This document shows positions 8,395 to 14,877 of a DNA stretch of 64,000 bases, piece after piece (position 1 is the first letter of the stretch; the number at the start of each line of letters is the position of its first letter). The stretch lies in IMG/VR virus record IMGVR_UViG_3300024348_000028, positions 1 through 64,000 of that record; one strand, 5' to 3'. This DNA comes from a virus. The notes below the pieces were generated by a model. The model made no database searches. It had not been told where the DNA came from and was given only the letters and a program-made list of their open reading frames with translations. The position numbers and the translations under genes were made by a program.

Positions 8395-9402
8395 TTAGAC
8401 AAGAGTGAGAGCGTGACGGAAAACCTTCATAGTATCATCCTGAGTAAGTCCTGCAAGGTTATCCCATGCACGATTCTCAGGCTTTGCCACGCGACCTCTA
8501 GCAGCAGTACGATGCTGTATAAACTTGCTAACAGCATTAGCAGCCATCCAGATACTAGCTCTACTCTTAGTCTCATCCCTTTCACGGTCAAAGGTTTCAG
8601 ACCAATTAGACACAGCCTTTAGAGCATTGTCGTAATTATTCTGTTCATGTCCATTGCTTGGATTAGAAACAATAGGAGCCTCAATCATACCCCAAACATC
8701 CATCCAGAACTTCTGAATATCATTCTTGGTAAGTTCACGGCTTGCAAGAGTATTAACAGTCTCACGGAAGAACTTACCACTAGACTTGAATTCACGAAGT
8801 GCTTCACGCATTGCATCCTTCTTGTCTTCCATAGTAGAACCCTTGTGAGTAATTCTAAACATATTCTTTCCACGGCGAGCCTTGGCAATTGCCATGCTAA
8901 GAGTATTCTGACAAACAATACGAACACTTGTTGGCAAGGCAGAGAAAGCAATACTACCATCATGGCTATTGATTAGACCCATGTATTCCGTAACAGTATC
9001 GCCACTAGAGCCAGCAACATCAAAGGTATCACCACGAAGAAGAAGAACAACCTTGCGACCATTCTTAAGACTAAGCGCAGACTCAACCTTAACATCATTA
9101 CTAAGTTCATAAGCCATCTCAAAGTGTTCCTTGTTCTGAATCACCTGATAATCAGCTGACTGAACACTAAGAATTTCTTTCGTGTCTTCACGAATAAGAG
9201 CAGCGTAATCAGTACTAAACACATCATCACAGTCAGGAATACTAGCCTTAATGAAAGAAGACTTGTAAACATTCCAGTCAAGACCAGCAGCACTAAGTGC
9301 ATCATTTGGCGACATATCAGAATCAACAACAGTACCAAGACGATGCCAAGCAGCAACGCGGTTAAACACAGCAGTATCCTTTTCCATAATCTCGTGAGCC
9401 AT
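8395..9402 (-). CDS. DUF932 / TIGR03299 phage-plasmid-like protein
   Basis: A 335-residue protein matching the DUF932 pattern: MAHEI...AAWHRLGT at the N-terminus, AGLDWNVYKSSF, DYQVIQNKEHFE near residue 90, LINSHDGSIAF with SVRIVCQNTLSMA near 150-170, and a basic C-terminal half (KFIQHRTAARGRVAKPENR). The family is widespread in phages and plasmids and has no agreed biochemical role; a link to DNA metabolism or recombination is often suggested. It is the first medium-sized gene behind the tRNA cluster. I am sure of the family and not of the role. Confidence 0.9.
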   Translation of the reverse strand: MAHEIMEKDTAVFNRVAAWHRLGTVVDSDMSPNDALSAAGLDWNVYKSSFIKASIPDCDDVFSTDYAALIREDTKEILSVQSADYQVIQNKEHFEMAYELSNDVKVESALSLKNGRKVVLLLRGDTFDVAGSSGDTVTEYMGLINSHDGSIAFSALPTSVRIVCQNTLSMAIAKARRGKNMFRITHKGSTMEDKKDAMREALREFKSSGKFFRETVNTLASRELTKNDIQKFWMDVWGMIEAPIVSNPSNGHEQNNYDNALKAVSNWSETFDRERDETKSRASIWMAANAVSKFIQHRTAARGRVAKPENRAWDNLAGLTQDDTMKVFRHALTLV

Positions 9403-9435
9403 TATAGCACACCTTTCTGCATCAACAGATGCTAA

Positions 9436-9567
9436 TTAGTAATCAGAACGATCACGAACTTTGAAATCTTCTTTAATACGATCTCTTTTTTGTTTGCCCC
9501 AACCTTTATTTTGTTCTTTCTTTTTATATTTATATCTGTCTTTATCTTTGTTTCTACTTTGTTTCAT
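9436..9567 (-). CDS. small Lys/Arg-rich protein, 43 aa
   Basis: A very short gene: ATG at 9567 preceded by a GGAG Shine-Dalgarno and ending in TAA at 9436. The product begins MKQSRNKDKDRYKYKKKEQN and nearly half of its residues are Lys, Arg or Asp. It starts 15 bases after the 3' end of the tRNA-Glu gene, so it is presumably made from the tRNA-containing transcript. Such charged peptides are common among early phage genes, but no family is recognisable. The ribosome site and absence of any other feature in the interval support it. Confidence 0.6.
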   Translation of the reverse strand: MKQSRNKDKDRYKYKKKEQNKGWGKQKRDRIKEDFKVRDRSDY

Positions 9568-9581
9568 ATAAACTCCAATAG

Positions 9582-9654
9582 TGAGGCTACGGAGATTCGA
9601 ACTCCGGTCAAGAGGATGAAAGCCTCCTATCCTAGACCACTAGACGATAGCCCC
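9582..9654 (-). tRNA. tRNA-Glu (UUC)
   Basis: Full cloverleaf on the minus strand: acceptor GGGGCTA/TAGCCTC (one G-U pair), anticodon stem GGAGG/CCTCT closing the loop CTTTCAT with anticodon TTC, T-arm loop TTCGAAT, discriminator A. The 3' CCA is not encoded. It reads GAA and GAG, frequent codons in this AT-rich genome. Only four bases separate it from tRNA-Leu upstream, so the two are processed from one precursor. Confidence 0.93.
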
Positions 9655-9658
9655 AACA

Positions 9659-9731
9659 TGACCAAGGTGGGATTCGAACCCACACTACAAACATTTTAAG
9701 TGTCTTGACTCTGCCGTTGGTCTACTTGGCC
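9659..9731 (-). tRNA. tRNA-Leu (UAA) with a short variable loop
   Basis: Acceptor GGCCAAG/CTTGGTC, D stem GAC/GTC, anticodon stem AGACA/TGTTT around loop CTTAAAA (anticodon TAA, reading UUA), T stem GTGGG/CCCAC with loop TTCGAAT, discriminator A, 73 nt. The variable region is only five bases (GTAGT), whereas bacterial tRNA-Leu normally carries a long variable arm of ten or more bases. Identity is therefore deduced from the anticodon and the A73 discriminator; charging with leucine is likely but not proven. Confidence 0.85.
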
Positions 9732-9738
9732 GCAGTAT

Positions 9739-9918
9739 TTAAATCTTACCATCAAACAAATCATCAAGCTTCTTAATAATTTTATCTTGTTTTTTTGCAG
9801 TAGTTTTCTTTTTATTCTTTTTCTTACCAAAAATTTCTTCGTAATTCTTATCGTACTGCTCTTTGTTAATAGGACGATATCGACTACCTTTACCACCCTG
9901 CCATTGTCCACTACCCAT
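9739..9918 (-). CDS. small basic protein, 59 aa
   Basis: Starts at the ATG at 9918 (MGSGQWQGGKGSRYRPINKE) because AAGGAGAT lies just upstream; the frame is open further back but without a ribosome site. The N-terminus GGKGSRYRP is followed by a Lys-rich stretch (GKKKNKKKTTAKKQDKI) and an acidic end LDDLFDGKI. The opening resembles a short conserved motif in phage mini-proteins (GKGSxxRP), of unknown function. It lies between the Leu and Arg tRNA genes. Confidence 0.75.
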   Translation of the reverse strand: MGSGQWQGGKGSRYRPINKEQYDKNYEEIFGKKKNKKKTTAKKQDKIIKKLDDLFDGKI

Positions 9919-9922
9919 TATA

Positions 9923-10090
9923 TCACATCTCCTTGCGCTTGTCAAGCTTCTTTACTTCGTAATTATCTGGATGAACAGTATGACTTCTACGCCACTTATC
10001 GGCCTCTTTATCAGATTCCCAATAAGCAATGTCGTTTTTATTTTCCATCATCCAATCTTTTAAATTTTTACACCATAGACCATATTTCAT
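9923..10090 (-). CDS. hypothetical protein, 55 aa
   Basis: Reads MKYGLWCKNLKDWMMENKND and continues IAYWESDKEADKWRRSHTV to a TGA at 9923. It is rich in Trp and charged residues, probably a small helical protein. The start follows the tRNA-Arg 3' end by only four bases and the nearest purine-rich site (AGGAA) lies within the tRNA acceptor, so its translation may depend on whether the tRNA is cut out. The stop lies five bases upstream of the next start. Family not recognised. Confidence 0.65.
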   Translation of the reverse strand: MKYGLWCKNLKDWMMENKNDIAYWESDKEADKWRRSHTVHPDNYEVKKLDKRKEM

Positions 10091-10094
10091 AAAG

Positions 10095-10168
10095 CGTTCC
10101 TGAATGGAATCGAACCATTAGCCTTAGCATTAGAAGTGCCACGCTCTATCCAATTGAGCTACAGGAAC
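10095..10168 (-). tRNA. tRNA-Arg (UCU)
   Basis: Acceptor GTTCCTG/CAGGAAC, D stem GCTC/GAGC, anticodon stem TGGCA/TGCTA with loop CTTCTAA (anticodon TCT), T stem AATGG/CCATT with loop TTCGATT, discriminator G, no encoded CCA, 74 nt. It reads AGA/AGG, which are favoured arginine codons in AT-rich phage genes and often rare in hosts. Confidence 0.95.
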
Positions 10169-10175
10169 ACATAAA

Positions 10176-10571
10176 TCAATTACCCTTGTATGGAGGAGTA
10201 GACTGAACAAAACCATTCAACTCCTTCATAACGGATTGATAAATTGTAGTCACAGCATTGCAAAGACGCTCATCAATAGTAGACTTAATCAGATCATTAA
10301 TATAACGCATATCGTTACTATTAATAGGACTATTGTTCTGCTTAAGTTCTTCAAGCTTATCACCAACAACATCGTTAACCATAGTCTCGACTTCAGAAAG
10401 AATATCTTCCTTCATGTCTGAGATATTAGAATCACACATCTGCTCAGTCTCATAACGAATGTTATCAATCTCATCCTTAAAATCACTACGCTCGGTTTCA
10501 ATCTTTTCATCAATAAGATCACCGACAGTATCCTTAATCAGTTCATCAAGCTGTTCTGCAAAAGTACTCAT
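10176..10571 (-). CDS. acidic coiled-coil-like hypothetical protein, 131 aa
   Basis: Highly acidic helical protein (MSTFAEQLDELIKDTVGDLIDEKIETE). Heptad-like spacing of Leu/Ile/Val through about residues 1-85 suggests a coiled coil, then an Asn-rich break (KQNNSPINSNDM) and a second helix. There is no cysteine cluster or membrane segment. It sits alone between tRNA-Arg and tRNA-Ile with its own purine-rich upstream site. I do not recognise a family; small acidic early proteins often bind host factors, which is only a possibility here. Confidence 0.75.
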   Translation of the reverse strand: MSTFAEQLDELIKDTVGDLIDEKIETERSDFKDEIDNIRYETEQMCDSNISDMKEDILSEVETMVNDVVGDKLEELKQNNSPINSNDMRYINDLIKSTIDERLCNAVTTIYQSVMKELNGFVQSTPPYKGN

Positions 10572-10612
10572 TACACTTTCCTTTCAAATAGAATTAAATA
10601 ACGAAACAATAG

Positions 10613-10686
10613 TAGGGGTGGTGGGACTCGAACCCACATGTACGCGATTATAAGTCACGGCCTTCCTCCAGTTCAGGCACACCCCA
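10613..10686 (-). tRNA. tRNA-Ile (UAU)
   Basis: Anticodon stem CGTGA/TCGCG around loop CTTATAA gives anticodon TAT, reading AUA. The T stem GTGGG/CCCAC with loop TTCGAGT is canonical and the D loop keeps a GG pair. The acceptor pairs as GGGGTG/CACCCC plus a T-T mismatch at the end pair 1-72, and the D stem is only three pairs, so it is slightly degenerate. A UAU anticodon is unusual because bacteria normally read AUA with a lysidine-modified CAU tRNA. Confidence 0.85.
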
Positions 10687-10691
10687 GTAAA

Positions 10692-11024
10692 TCAAGGCTC
10701 TCTAGCATTATCTTTAGCGTACTTGTGACATGCTTCGGAAATGTTGATAGCGAACGCCGAATCAAAGGATTCTATTGGCTTGACTATTGCATTTTCATCA
10801 GCATCGTATTCAATAATAGACACATCTGATACATCAACATCACCAAGTTCCCATTCCCAATCTTCATGGACACCTGTAGCACCATAGTAATCATACCAAC
10901 CAATACCATTATCTACATGATACCAGAATTCAAGGGATCTAAAGTTAACTAAGTAATCAACACAATTAATATTAATATTGATTTCTTCATAGTCTCTAAA
11001 TAACTCTTTCATAAGATTCTCCAT
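10692..11024 (-). CDS. acidic hypothetical protein, 110 aa
   Basis: Begins MENLMKELFRDYEEINININ and is dominated by Asp, Glu and aromatic residues (WYDYYGATGVHEDWEWELGDVDVSDVS), which gives a strongly negative surface of the kind seen in DNA-mimic or inhibitor proteins. No catalytic motif is visible. It lies between the Ile and Lys tRNA genes, starting four bases after the Lys tRNA. The gene call is reasonable from length and composition; the mimic idea is inference. Confidence 0.7.
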   Translation of the reverse strand: MENLMKELFRDYEEINININCVDYLVNFRSLEFWYHVDNGIGWYDYYGATGVHEDWEWELGDVDVSDVSIIEYDADENAIVKPIESFDSAFAINISEACHKYAKDNAREP

Positions 11025-11027
11025 AAG

Positions 11028-11100
11028 TGCCCCCTGTAGGGATCGAACCTACGACCTATTGATTAAAAGTCAACTGCTCTACCAACTGAGCTAAGAGGGC
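11028..11100 (-). tRNA. tRNA-Lys (UUU)
   Basis: Acceptor GCCCTCT/AGGGGGC, D arm GCTC/GAGC, anticodon stem TTGA/TCAA with loop CTTTTAA (anticodon TTT), T loop TTCGATC, discriminator A, 73 nt, no encoded CCA. Reads AAA and AAG, abundant in the basic phage proteins. Confidence 0.96.
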
Positions 11101-11111
11101 GAGTATTGTGG

Positions 11112-11139
11112 TCCCTATCAGTAGCCCCAACTTTAGGGA
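11112..11139 (-). promoter_or_regulatory. hairpin with GTTGGGGCTA loop before tRNA-Lys
   Basis: On the minus strand TCCCTA pairs with TAGGGA around a loop containing GTTGGGGCTACTGA. The stop codon of the 58-aa gene (TAA at 11133-11135) is inside the first arm. It is the second copy of the element at 4184-4216, here between a coding gene and tRNA-Lys, so it could be a processing signal that frees the tRNA. Confidence 0.6.
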
Positions 11140-11309
11140 TAGAAACCAATCAGATTACCGTCTTTATTCTCAAGCCAAGCCTTAAAATTAAAAGCGTCTG
11201 ACTCATCTTCAAAGGCATCAATAACCTCGACATTATTCGAACCGTTACCATAAGAACGGCGGACCTCATACCATCCAGTATTAACCTTCATAACATAGTA
11301 ATTAATCAT
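11133..11309 (-). CDS. hypothetical protein, 58 aa
   Basis: Reads MINYYVMKVNTGWYEVRRSY and ends KDGNLIGFYP. The first ATG (11309) overlaps the stop of the upstream gene and has AAGGA upstream; a second in-frame ATG lies six codons later. The pattern WYEVRRS...AFEDESDAFNFKAWLEN looks like a small alpha/beta protein. No family recognised. The overlap with its neighbour supports real translation. Confidence 0.65.
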   Translation of the reverse strand: MINYYVMKVNTGWYEVRRSYGNGSNNVEVIDAFEDESDAFNFKAWLENKDGNLIGFYP

Positions 11310-11469
11310 TGATCATTTCCTTCATGTCAAACATAAAATCTTCGGGGGACTTACCAAGAAGATAATAGTGGTGCGGCATAAACTGAGCAACATCTTCCCA
11401 AACAAGAGCATCATCAAGTAACATCATATCTAGACGATGAACCCAATCAACATACTTGATATCCATCAT
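11302..11469 (-). CDS. hypothetical protein, 55 aa
   Basis: Starts at ATG 11469 (MMDIKYVDWVHRLDMML), chosen because AAGG lies five bases upstream; the longer frame to 11493 lacks a site. The product is acidic, helical and rich in Met and aromatics (WEDVAQFMPHHYYLLGKSPEDFMFDM). It overlaps both neighbours by 8 and 23 bases, part of the chained small-gene array. Function unknown. Confidence 0.65.
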   Translation of the reverse strand: MMDIKYVDWVHRLDMMLLDDALVWEDVAQFMPHHYYLLGKSPEDFMFDMKEMIND

Positions 11470-11626
11470 CTGAACCTTCTTCCTTAAAAGCATTAAGCAA
11501 ATTAAAATATGCCTCTCCCCTTTCAGTTACACTATAATAATCAACACCATCCTCATCCCAACTAACAGAAACAAGATCATTAATAACAAGCCAATCAAGA
11601 GCATCATTAAGTTCAGCTTCAGACAT
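11447..11626 (-). CDS. hypothetical winged-helix-like small protein, 59 aa
   Basis: Reads MSEAELNDALDWLVINDLVS then VSWDEDGVDYYSVTERGEAYF. The pattern of a helix followed by a DGVDYYSVTERG beta hairpin and a last helix resembles the recognition part of winged-helix DNA-binding proteins (the T-x-x-G wing), though it is too short and divergent for a firm call. It ends inside the next gene in another frame. Confidence 0.6.
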   Translation of the reverse strand: MSEAELNDALDWLVINDLVSVSWDEDGVDYYSVTERGEAYFNLLNAFKEEGSDDGYQVC

Positions 11627-12013
11627 TTACCACCATCCTCTCAGATGAAGATTGTTATCAAGACAAACATTAAAAAACTTAAGAAGGTTACGAACCTCAT
11701 CAACAGTATGAGCATAATCAATCTGCTTTGTATTATAAAACAGTTCATTCAGAAGTTCCTGTGCTTTAGTATCATCAGGATTCTCAGTAAAGAACAAGGC
11801 AAACTGATCAGCAAGTTTACGAAGATCGTCAAAAGGAATAACCTGTTGATAAAGAGTAACCTCATCACCAGTCATCCATTGAACAAGAGACTCGTAGACC
11901 TTACCACGAAAACTAGTAGTATCGGTATGCAACATACCACCACAAAGCTTAATCCCAGCAAACAACTCGGGATCAGCATTCTTGGTTTCCATTGCATAGA
12001 TATCAAGACCCAC
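11627..12013 (-). CDS. hypothetical protein, 128 aa, GTG start
   Basis: I place the start at the GTG at 12013 (GTG-GGT-CTT-GAT), which has GGGAG eight bases upstream and overlaps the end of the preceding gene; the first in-frame ATG (11992) has no clear site. The product is helical, with LRKLADQFALFFTENPDDTKAQELLNELFYNTKQIDYAHTVDEVRNLLKFF and an end LHLRGWW. No family recognised. The gene is well supported by its neighbours on both sides. Confidence 0.65.
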   Translation of the reverse strand: MGLDIYAMETKNADPELFAGIKLCGGMLHTDTTSFRGKVYESLVQWMTGDEVTLYQQVIPFDDLRKLADQFALFFTENPDDTKAQELLNELFYNTKQIDYAHTVDEVRNLLKFFNVCLDNNLHLRGWW

Positions 12014-12206
12014 TATAGTTCTCCCAAAAATATTGGTACAGTTCATTACCAAACTCATCATCTTCTGTCGGCTCAATATGAGAGCCATAGATATCCTCAA
12101 TGTGATCAATCTCAACATGAGGAGCACCATCAGGGTCTTCAATATGACTCAGGTGAGCAACATACTCATCACCCATATATTCAAACTTATATTGACTGTT
12201 ATCCAT
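12003..12206 (-). CDS. acidic hypothetical protein, 67 aa
   Basis: Starts MDNSQYKFEYMGDEYVAHL at 12206 with GGAAGA upstream; the open frame further back is not used. It contains many Asp/Glu/His residues (HIEDPDGAPHVEIDHIEDIYGSHIEPTEDDE), a composition that could bind metal or mimic DNA. It overlaps the next gene by eleven bases and the previous by eight. Function unknown. Confidence 0.65.
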   Translation of the reverse strand: MDNSQYKFEYMGDEYVAHLSHIEDPDGAPHVEIDHIEDIYGSHIEPTEDDEFGNELYQYFWENYSGS

Positions 12207-12408
12207 TCTTAATCTTCCTTGAAAAGTCTGCCTTCCATTGGTCCGCAATGCTAGGATACTGAATATTATTACGCATGATAGGAGCATACACATCCAACTT
12301 ACCATCAAAGTGATCCTTCTGTGTCTGATTCCACGAATCATACAGATCACCCCAACGATAGTGCTTACCATTCAACTTCTTATTAGCCTTCAACTTAAGC
12401 AGTCCCAT
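12199..12408 (-). CDS. hypothetical protein, 69 aa
   Basis: Starts MGLLKLKANKKLNGKHYRWG at 12408; ATAAGGAG stands upstream. It is basic at the N-terminus and contains DLYDSWNQTQKDHFDGKLDVYAPIMRNNI. It ends FSRKIKNG. No family recognised. Overlaps its neighbours by 8 and 14 bases. Confidence 0.65.
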   Translation of the reverse strand: MGLLKLKANKKLNGKHYRWGDLYDSWNQTQKDHFDGKLDVYAPIMRNNIQYPSIADQWKADFSRKIKNG

Positions 12409-12640
12409 CGGTATTCTCCTTATATTGCTTGAGATCATACTCCAACTTATGAATTTTATCAAGTGCAACTTCAAGGTTACGCTTATAGAAATCAATAGAG
12501 TCTAGAATATTTGACAAGCATCCAACATACTCTTCTCCAACACCATTAATACCATAAACCTTACGGAATACAGCAGGATTAACATTTCGTGGATTGTCAT
12601 TAGAAAGACTATTAAACACATGGTATTCAAACAAGAGCAT
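12395..12640 (-). CDS. hypothetical coiled-coil-ended protein, 81 aa
   Basis: Starts at ATG 12640 (MLLFEYHVFNSLSNDNPRN) with AAGGAT upstream. The C-terminal half (YKRNLEVALDKIHKLEYDLKQYKE) is a clear amphipathic helix with heptad leucines, suggesting a dimer. No enzyme motif. Overlaps its neighbours by 14 bases on each side. Confidence 0.65.
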   Translation of the reverse strand: MLLFEYHVFNSLSNDNPRNVNPAVFRKVYGINGVGEEYVGCLSNILDSIDFYKRNLEVALDKIHKLEYDLKQYKENTDGTA

Positions 12641-12989
12641 AGATATCCTTTGTATTGATCTTAGATTCTGCCGAGAACATAACAGCAACTTCAGTATAAG
12701 TAACCATAACAGATTCCTGACCAAGTTGCTTACAAAGTGTATTGATTAGAGCCTGAACACAAGCATCAACTTCTTCCTGTTTGTCATAGGTAATACTAAC
12801 CTTCCACCATTCATCACATTGAACCTTGGTGTCACTCATCTTATAGAATCCCTGTCCTTCAACAACAGAACATCCACCAAAGTGAGTAGACACATACCAA
12901 ACAAAGGTTTCAAAGATAGACTGAGCAACATCAGTCTTAGCATACTGATTGTCATGCTTAGGAATAATCACACTAGTTTCAGTCGGCAT
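12627..12989 (-). CDS. hypothetical protein, 120 aa
   Basis: Starts MPTETSVIIPKHDNQYAKTD at 12989 with AAGGAGAT upstream. A mixed alpha/beta protein with CDEWWKVSITYDKQEEVDACVQALINTLCKQ in the middle, a ferredoxin-like alternation. No family recognised. Overlaps the upstream gene by eleven bases. Confidence 0.7.
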   Translation of the reverse strand: MPTETSVIIPKHDNQYAKTDVAQSIFETFVWYVSTHFGGCSVVEGQGFYKMSDTKVQCDEWWKVSITYDKQEEVDACVQALINTLCKQLGQESVMVTYTEVAVMFSAESKINTKDIYALV

Positions 12990-13494
12990 TCTCAATCTCC
13001 TTTACTTCATAGAAACCATCATCATTTTCAACAAGTTCATACTCACCATCATCAAACATCTCTTGAATACCAAACATCTCAACCAACTCAGCAGGAATAG
13101 GTTCATTATTGATCTCATACGATTCCTCGTAGATACCATCAAGATCAGTACCGTACTTACCAACAAAACCCATACCGGGTTCATAGAAGTAAGCAGTAAT
13201 ATACCAACCATCCTGAATCATAGCCGCATAAACATTCTCAGGAGGACACCAAGCAGACTCAAAAGAAATCTCAAGATAATCATTACCAGTCCTACCATCA
13301 GGGAACTTCATCCAAGAAATACCAGATGCTTCCCACTTGGTAGACCACTTATCAATAGCCTTGTTATATTCCCATTCACCGATAGGAATAATATGCTCAA
13401 AGAACATATCAAGAACAAGAGCATCCCTAAGACCATTAATCTTATTAGGATCAGAGTGCTTTGCAACAACAGTATTCATACACCAATTAGGCAT
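12979..13494 (-). CDS. YubB/DUF1281-like ferredoxin-fold protein, 171 aa
   Basis: Starts MPNWCMNTVVAKHSDPNKIN at 13494, the ATG preceded by GGAGAT. The MPNWC-x-N opening, followed by a phage/plasmid-type segment with FFEHIIPIGEW, NKAIDKWSTKWEASG and SFESAWCPPENV, is the hallmark of DUF1281/YubB-type ferredoxin-like proteins that are common on phages and plasmids. Its biochemical role is not established. The C-terminus is acidic (EMFDDGEYELVENDDGFYEVKE). The gene is secure. Confidence 0.85.
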   Translation of the reverse strand: MPNWCMNTVVAKHSDPNKINGLRDALVLDMFFEHIIPIGEWEYNKAIDKWSTKWEASGISWMKFPDGRTGNDYLEISFESAWCPPENVYAAMIQDGWYITAYFYEPGMGFVGKYGTDLDGIYEESYEINNEPIPAELVEMFGIQEMFDDGEYELVENDDGFYEVKEIENAD

Positions 13495-13699
13495 TTGCGT
13501 TATCTCCAAGATAGGGTTCAAGATCATCACGGTGAACACACACAACATCAGCACCAACAACACCAAACATTGCTTGCATTGCTGCACGATTAGCGTCATA
13601 CTTAGTATCGTGATAACTGAGAGTACGCCACTTGCGATCATCAGCAGTACGATACACTACCCACCAATCCATATAAGTATTAGGTGCACTAGTTTCCAT
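13487..13699 (-). CDS. hypothetical protein, 70 aa
   Basis: Starts METSAPNTYMDWWVVYRTAD at 13699 with AGAGGAA upstream. A WWVVYRTADDRKWRTLSYHDTKYDANRAAMQAMFG pattern suggests a small RRM/ferredoxin-like or double-stranded-RNA-binding-like alpha/beta unit. Overlaps the next gene by eight bases. Family not recognised. Confidence 0.65.
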   Translation of the reverse strand: METSAPNTYMDWWVVYRTADDRKWRTLSYHDTKYDANRAAMQAMFGVVGADVVCVHRDDLEPYLGDNANA

Positions 13700-13820
13700 T
13701 TAGATTCCTCTTATCCTTGTAATAAAGAAACAAGATCACGGGGGACAGTACACAAAGAACAATAACCTTTATGTACCAACTGATAATAACAAACTCATCC
13801 ATTGTTAGTTTGTCCGTCAT
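13689..13820 (-). CDS. small single-span membrane protein, 43 aa
   Basis: Reads MTDKLTMDEFVIISWYIKVI followed by more hydrophobic residues (VLCVLSPVILFLYY) and a basic end KDKRNLNGN, so the C-terminus would stay in the cytoplasm. The start is uncertain: the ATG at 13820 or the later ATG at 13802, which overlaps the upstream stop. No good Shine-Dalgarno is visible, so translation is probably coupled. A role at the membrane, such as superinfection exclusion, is possible but unsupported. Confidence 0.55.
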   Translation of the reverse strand: MTDKLTMDEFVIISWYIKVIVLCVLSPVILFLYYKDKRNLNGN

Positions 13821-14064
13821 TATTGACATAATCACATTGTACATAATCACATTGTGTAACCATGTCATAATATAGCGCACTAACACAAGACATTTTAGAA
13901 GTAAGCATAATCATTTTTGAGTTATAATGAAACTCATCATCTACTACTTCTCTTTCAAATTCAACTTTCTTTATATCATCTGCAAGACTAATCATTTTAT
14001 CTCGCAAACAAGCAAGAACAGTTTCAAATTGTTCCCCACTAAGTGTAGTTTCACGATTCTTCAT
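13795..14064 (-). CDS. hypothetical protein, 89 aa
   Basis: Starts MKNRETTLSGEQFETVLACL at 14064 with AAGGAA upstream. The body is helical; the C-terminus carries a tandem repeat CDYVQCDYV, encoded by a 15-base direct repeat (core ACATAATCACATTGT on the plus strand near 13830-13855). The repeat looks recent and may vary between relatives. Function unknown. Confidence 0.65.
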   Translation of the reverse strand: MKNRETTLSGEQFETVLACLRDKMISLADDIKKVEFEREVVDDEFHYNSKMIMLTSKMSCVSALYYDMVTQCDYVQCDYVNNDGQTNNG

Positions 14065-14164
14065 TTGATTCCTTTGCTTGAATAATAGCGATTATTGCTT
14101 GCTCCAACACACACAACAAATCACAACATCCCGCATAACATTTACAAGACTTTTGTTCTTCCAT
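14051..14164 (-). CDS. cysteine-rich mini-protein, 37 aa
   Basis: A short frame with a consensus Shine-Dalgarno (AGGAGG, six bases before the ATG at 14164). It reads MEEQKSCKCYAGCCDLLCVL and then EQAIIAIIQAKESNEES. Five cysteines fall within twelve residues (C7, C9, C13, C14, C18), enough for a zinc or disulfide-linked fold, followed by an amphipathic helix. It overlaps the next gene by fourteen bases. The strong ribosome site makes it credible despite its size. Confidence 0.65.
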   Translation of the reverse strand: MEEQKSCKCYAGCCDLLCVLEQAIIAIIQAKESNEES

Positions 14165-14200
14165 TATAGTCCTCCTAAAAAAAGAAAAGAACAGAGTAAG

Positions 14201-14336
14201 TTCAATCGTGGGGTGGAATCGAACCACCCAATGCTTATAATTTGTTACAGCAAACTAGGAAAGTAATCTTGGTATTATTCTAGTGTCTGTAAACACTAGC
14301 GATTATTTCCAGCATTTCATCTCCGACACGATTGAA
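14201..14336 (-). ncRNA. tRNA-like domain with long internal insertion
   Basis: A canonical T arm (GGTGG/CCACC around TTCGATT) runs directly into the strand CACGATTGAA, whose perfect ten-base partner TTCAATCGTG lies 136 bases upstream rather than the usual 73. Between them are the hairpin CTAGTGT/ACACTAG, a TAAT/ATTA hairpin, and TTTG/CAAA around CTGTAA. A D stem is not recognisable. This is therefore not a standard tRNA; it resembles the tRNA half of tmRNA in lacking a D stem, though no tag frame or G3-U70 pair is seen. Confidence 0.6.
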
Positions 14337-14514
14337 GATACTCTGCAAGTGTATCGTAGGGGATTCTCCCGAAAGAGAATCCCGTGGCGAACCACTTGCC
14401 TACCTAGGTTATGGACTGCAAGTATACCTAGTACCCTACATGTGTCTCCTTTGTATAGGTGTAGTTGCTATACAACATATGTGGTTATCTAATAGGCTAC
14501 CACGCGAAATGCCT

Positions 14515-14549
14515 AAAGATATCCATAAGATATTTCACCTATGGATACC
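14515..14549 (-). repeat. GAAAUAU-loop hairpin, copy 3
   Basis: Minus strand arms GGTATCCATA and TATGGATATC (ten pairs, one G-U) enclose a loop GGTGAAATATCT. It is nearly identical to copy 4 at 15541-15575. Confidence 0.65.
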
Positions 14550-14783
14550 CGATCTGTTCCTATATATTATTCAGATGGAACAACTCTGGTATGCACTACT
14601 CTGCATAACTGAGTTGACAATAGTTATTGTATTGTTGCCTTGGGTTATCATCCTGCTGCAACCGCAGAAATGAATCACCAATACAACAACCATCATCAAT
14701 AAGACTCCAATAGTATCAGTCAATACTATTGGACGCACTATGCCTAACTTCTATTTATACTCGCATAGTCGAGTTGTTAGAAA

Positions 14784-14818
14784 CATTCCCATGATATTAT
14801 ATTTCTACCATGAGAATG
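14784..14818 (-). repeat. GAAAUAU-loop hairpin, copy 1
   Basis: Minus strand arms CATTCTCATG and CATGGGAATG (ten pairs, one U-G) enclose a loop beginning GTAGAAATAT. A seven-base helix at 14771-14777 with 14833-14839 encloses the whole hairpin. Confidence 0.6.
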
Positions 14819-14847
14819 TAGAGAGTTACGTGACAACTCACAAGAAA

Positions 14848-14877
14848 CACTCCCATGATATTTCTACCATGAGAATG
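14848..14877 (-). repeat. GAAAUAU-loop hairpin, copy 2
   Basis: Same arms as copy 1 with one base change that leaves a T-G pair (CATTCTCATG with CATGGGAGTG) and a loop GTAGAAATAT. The change preserves pairing on the transcribed strand. Confidence 0.6.

Noticed and set aside
14201-14336. tmRNA or an ordinary tyrosine tRNA at this site
   Set aside because: Anticodon-like loop has six bases and no good seven-base stem; the acceptor partner is 136 bases away; no proteolysis-tag frame or alanine G-U pair is visible.
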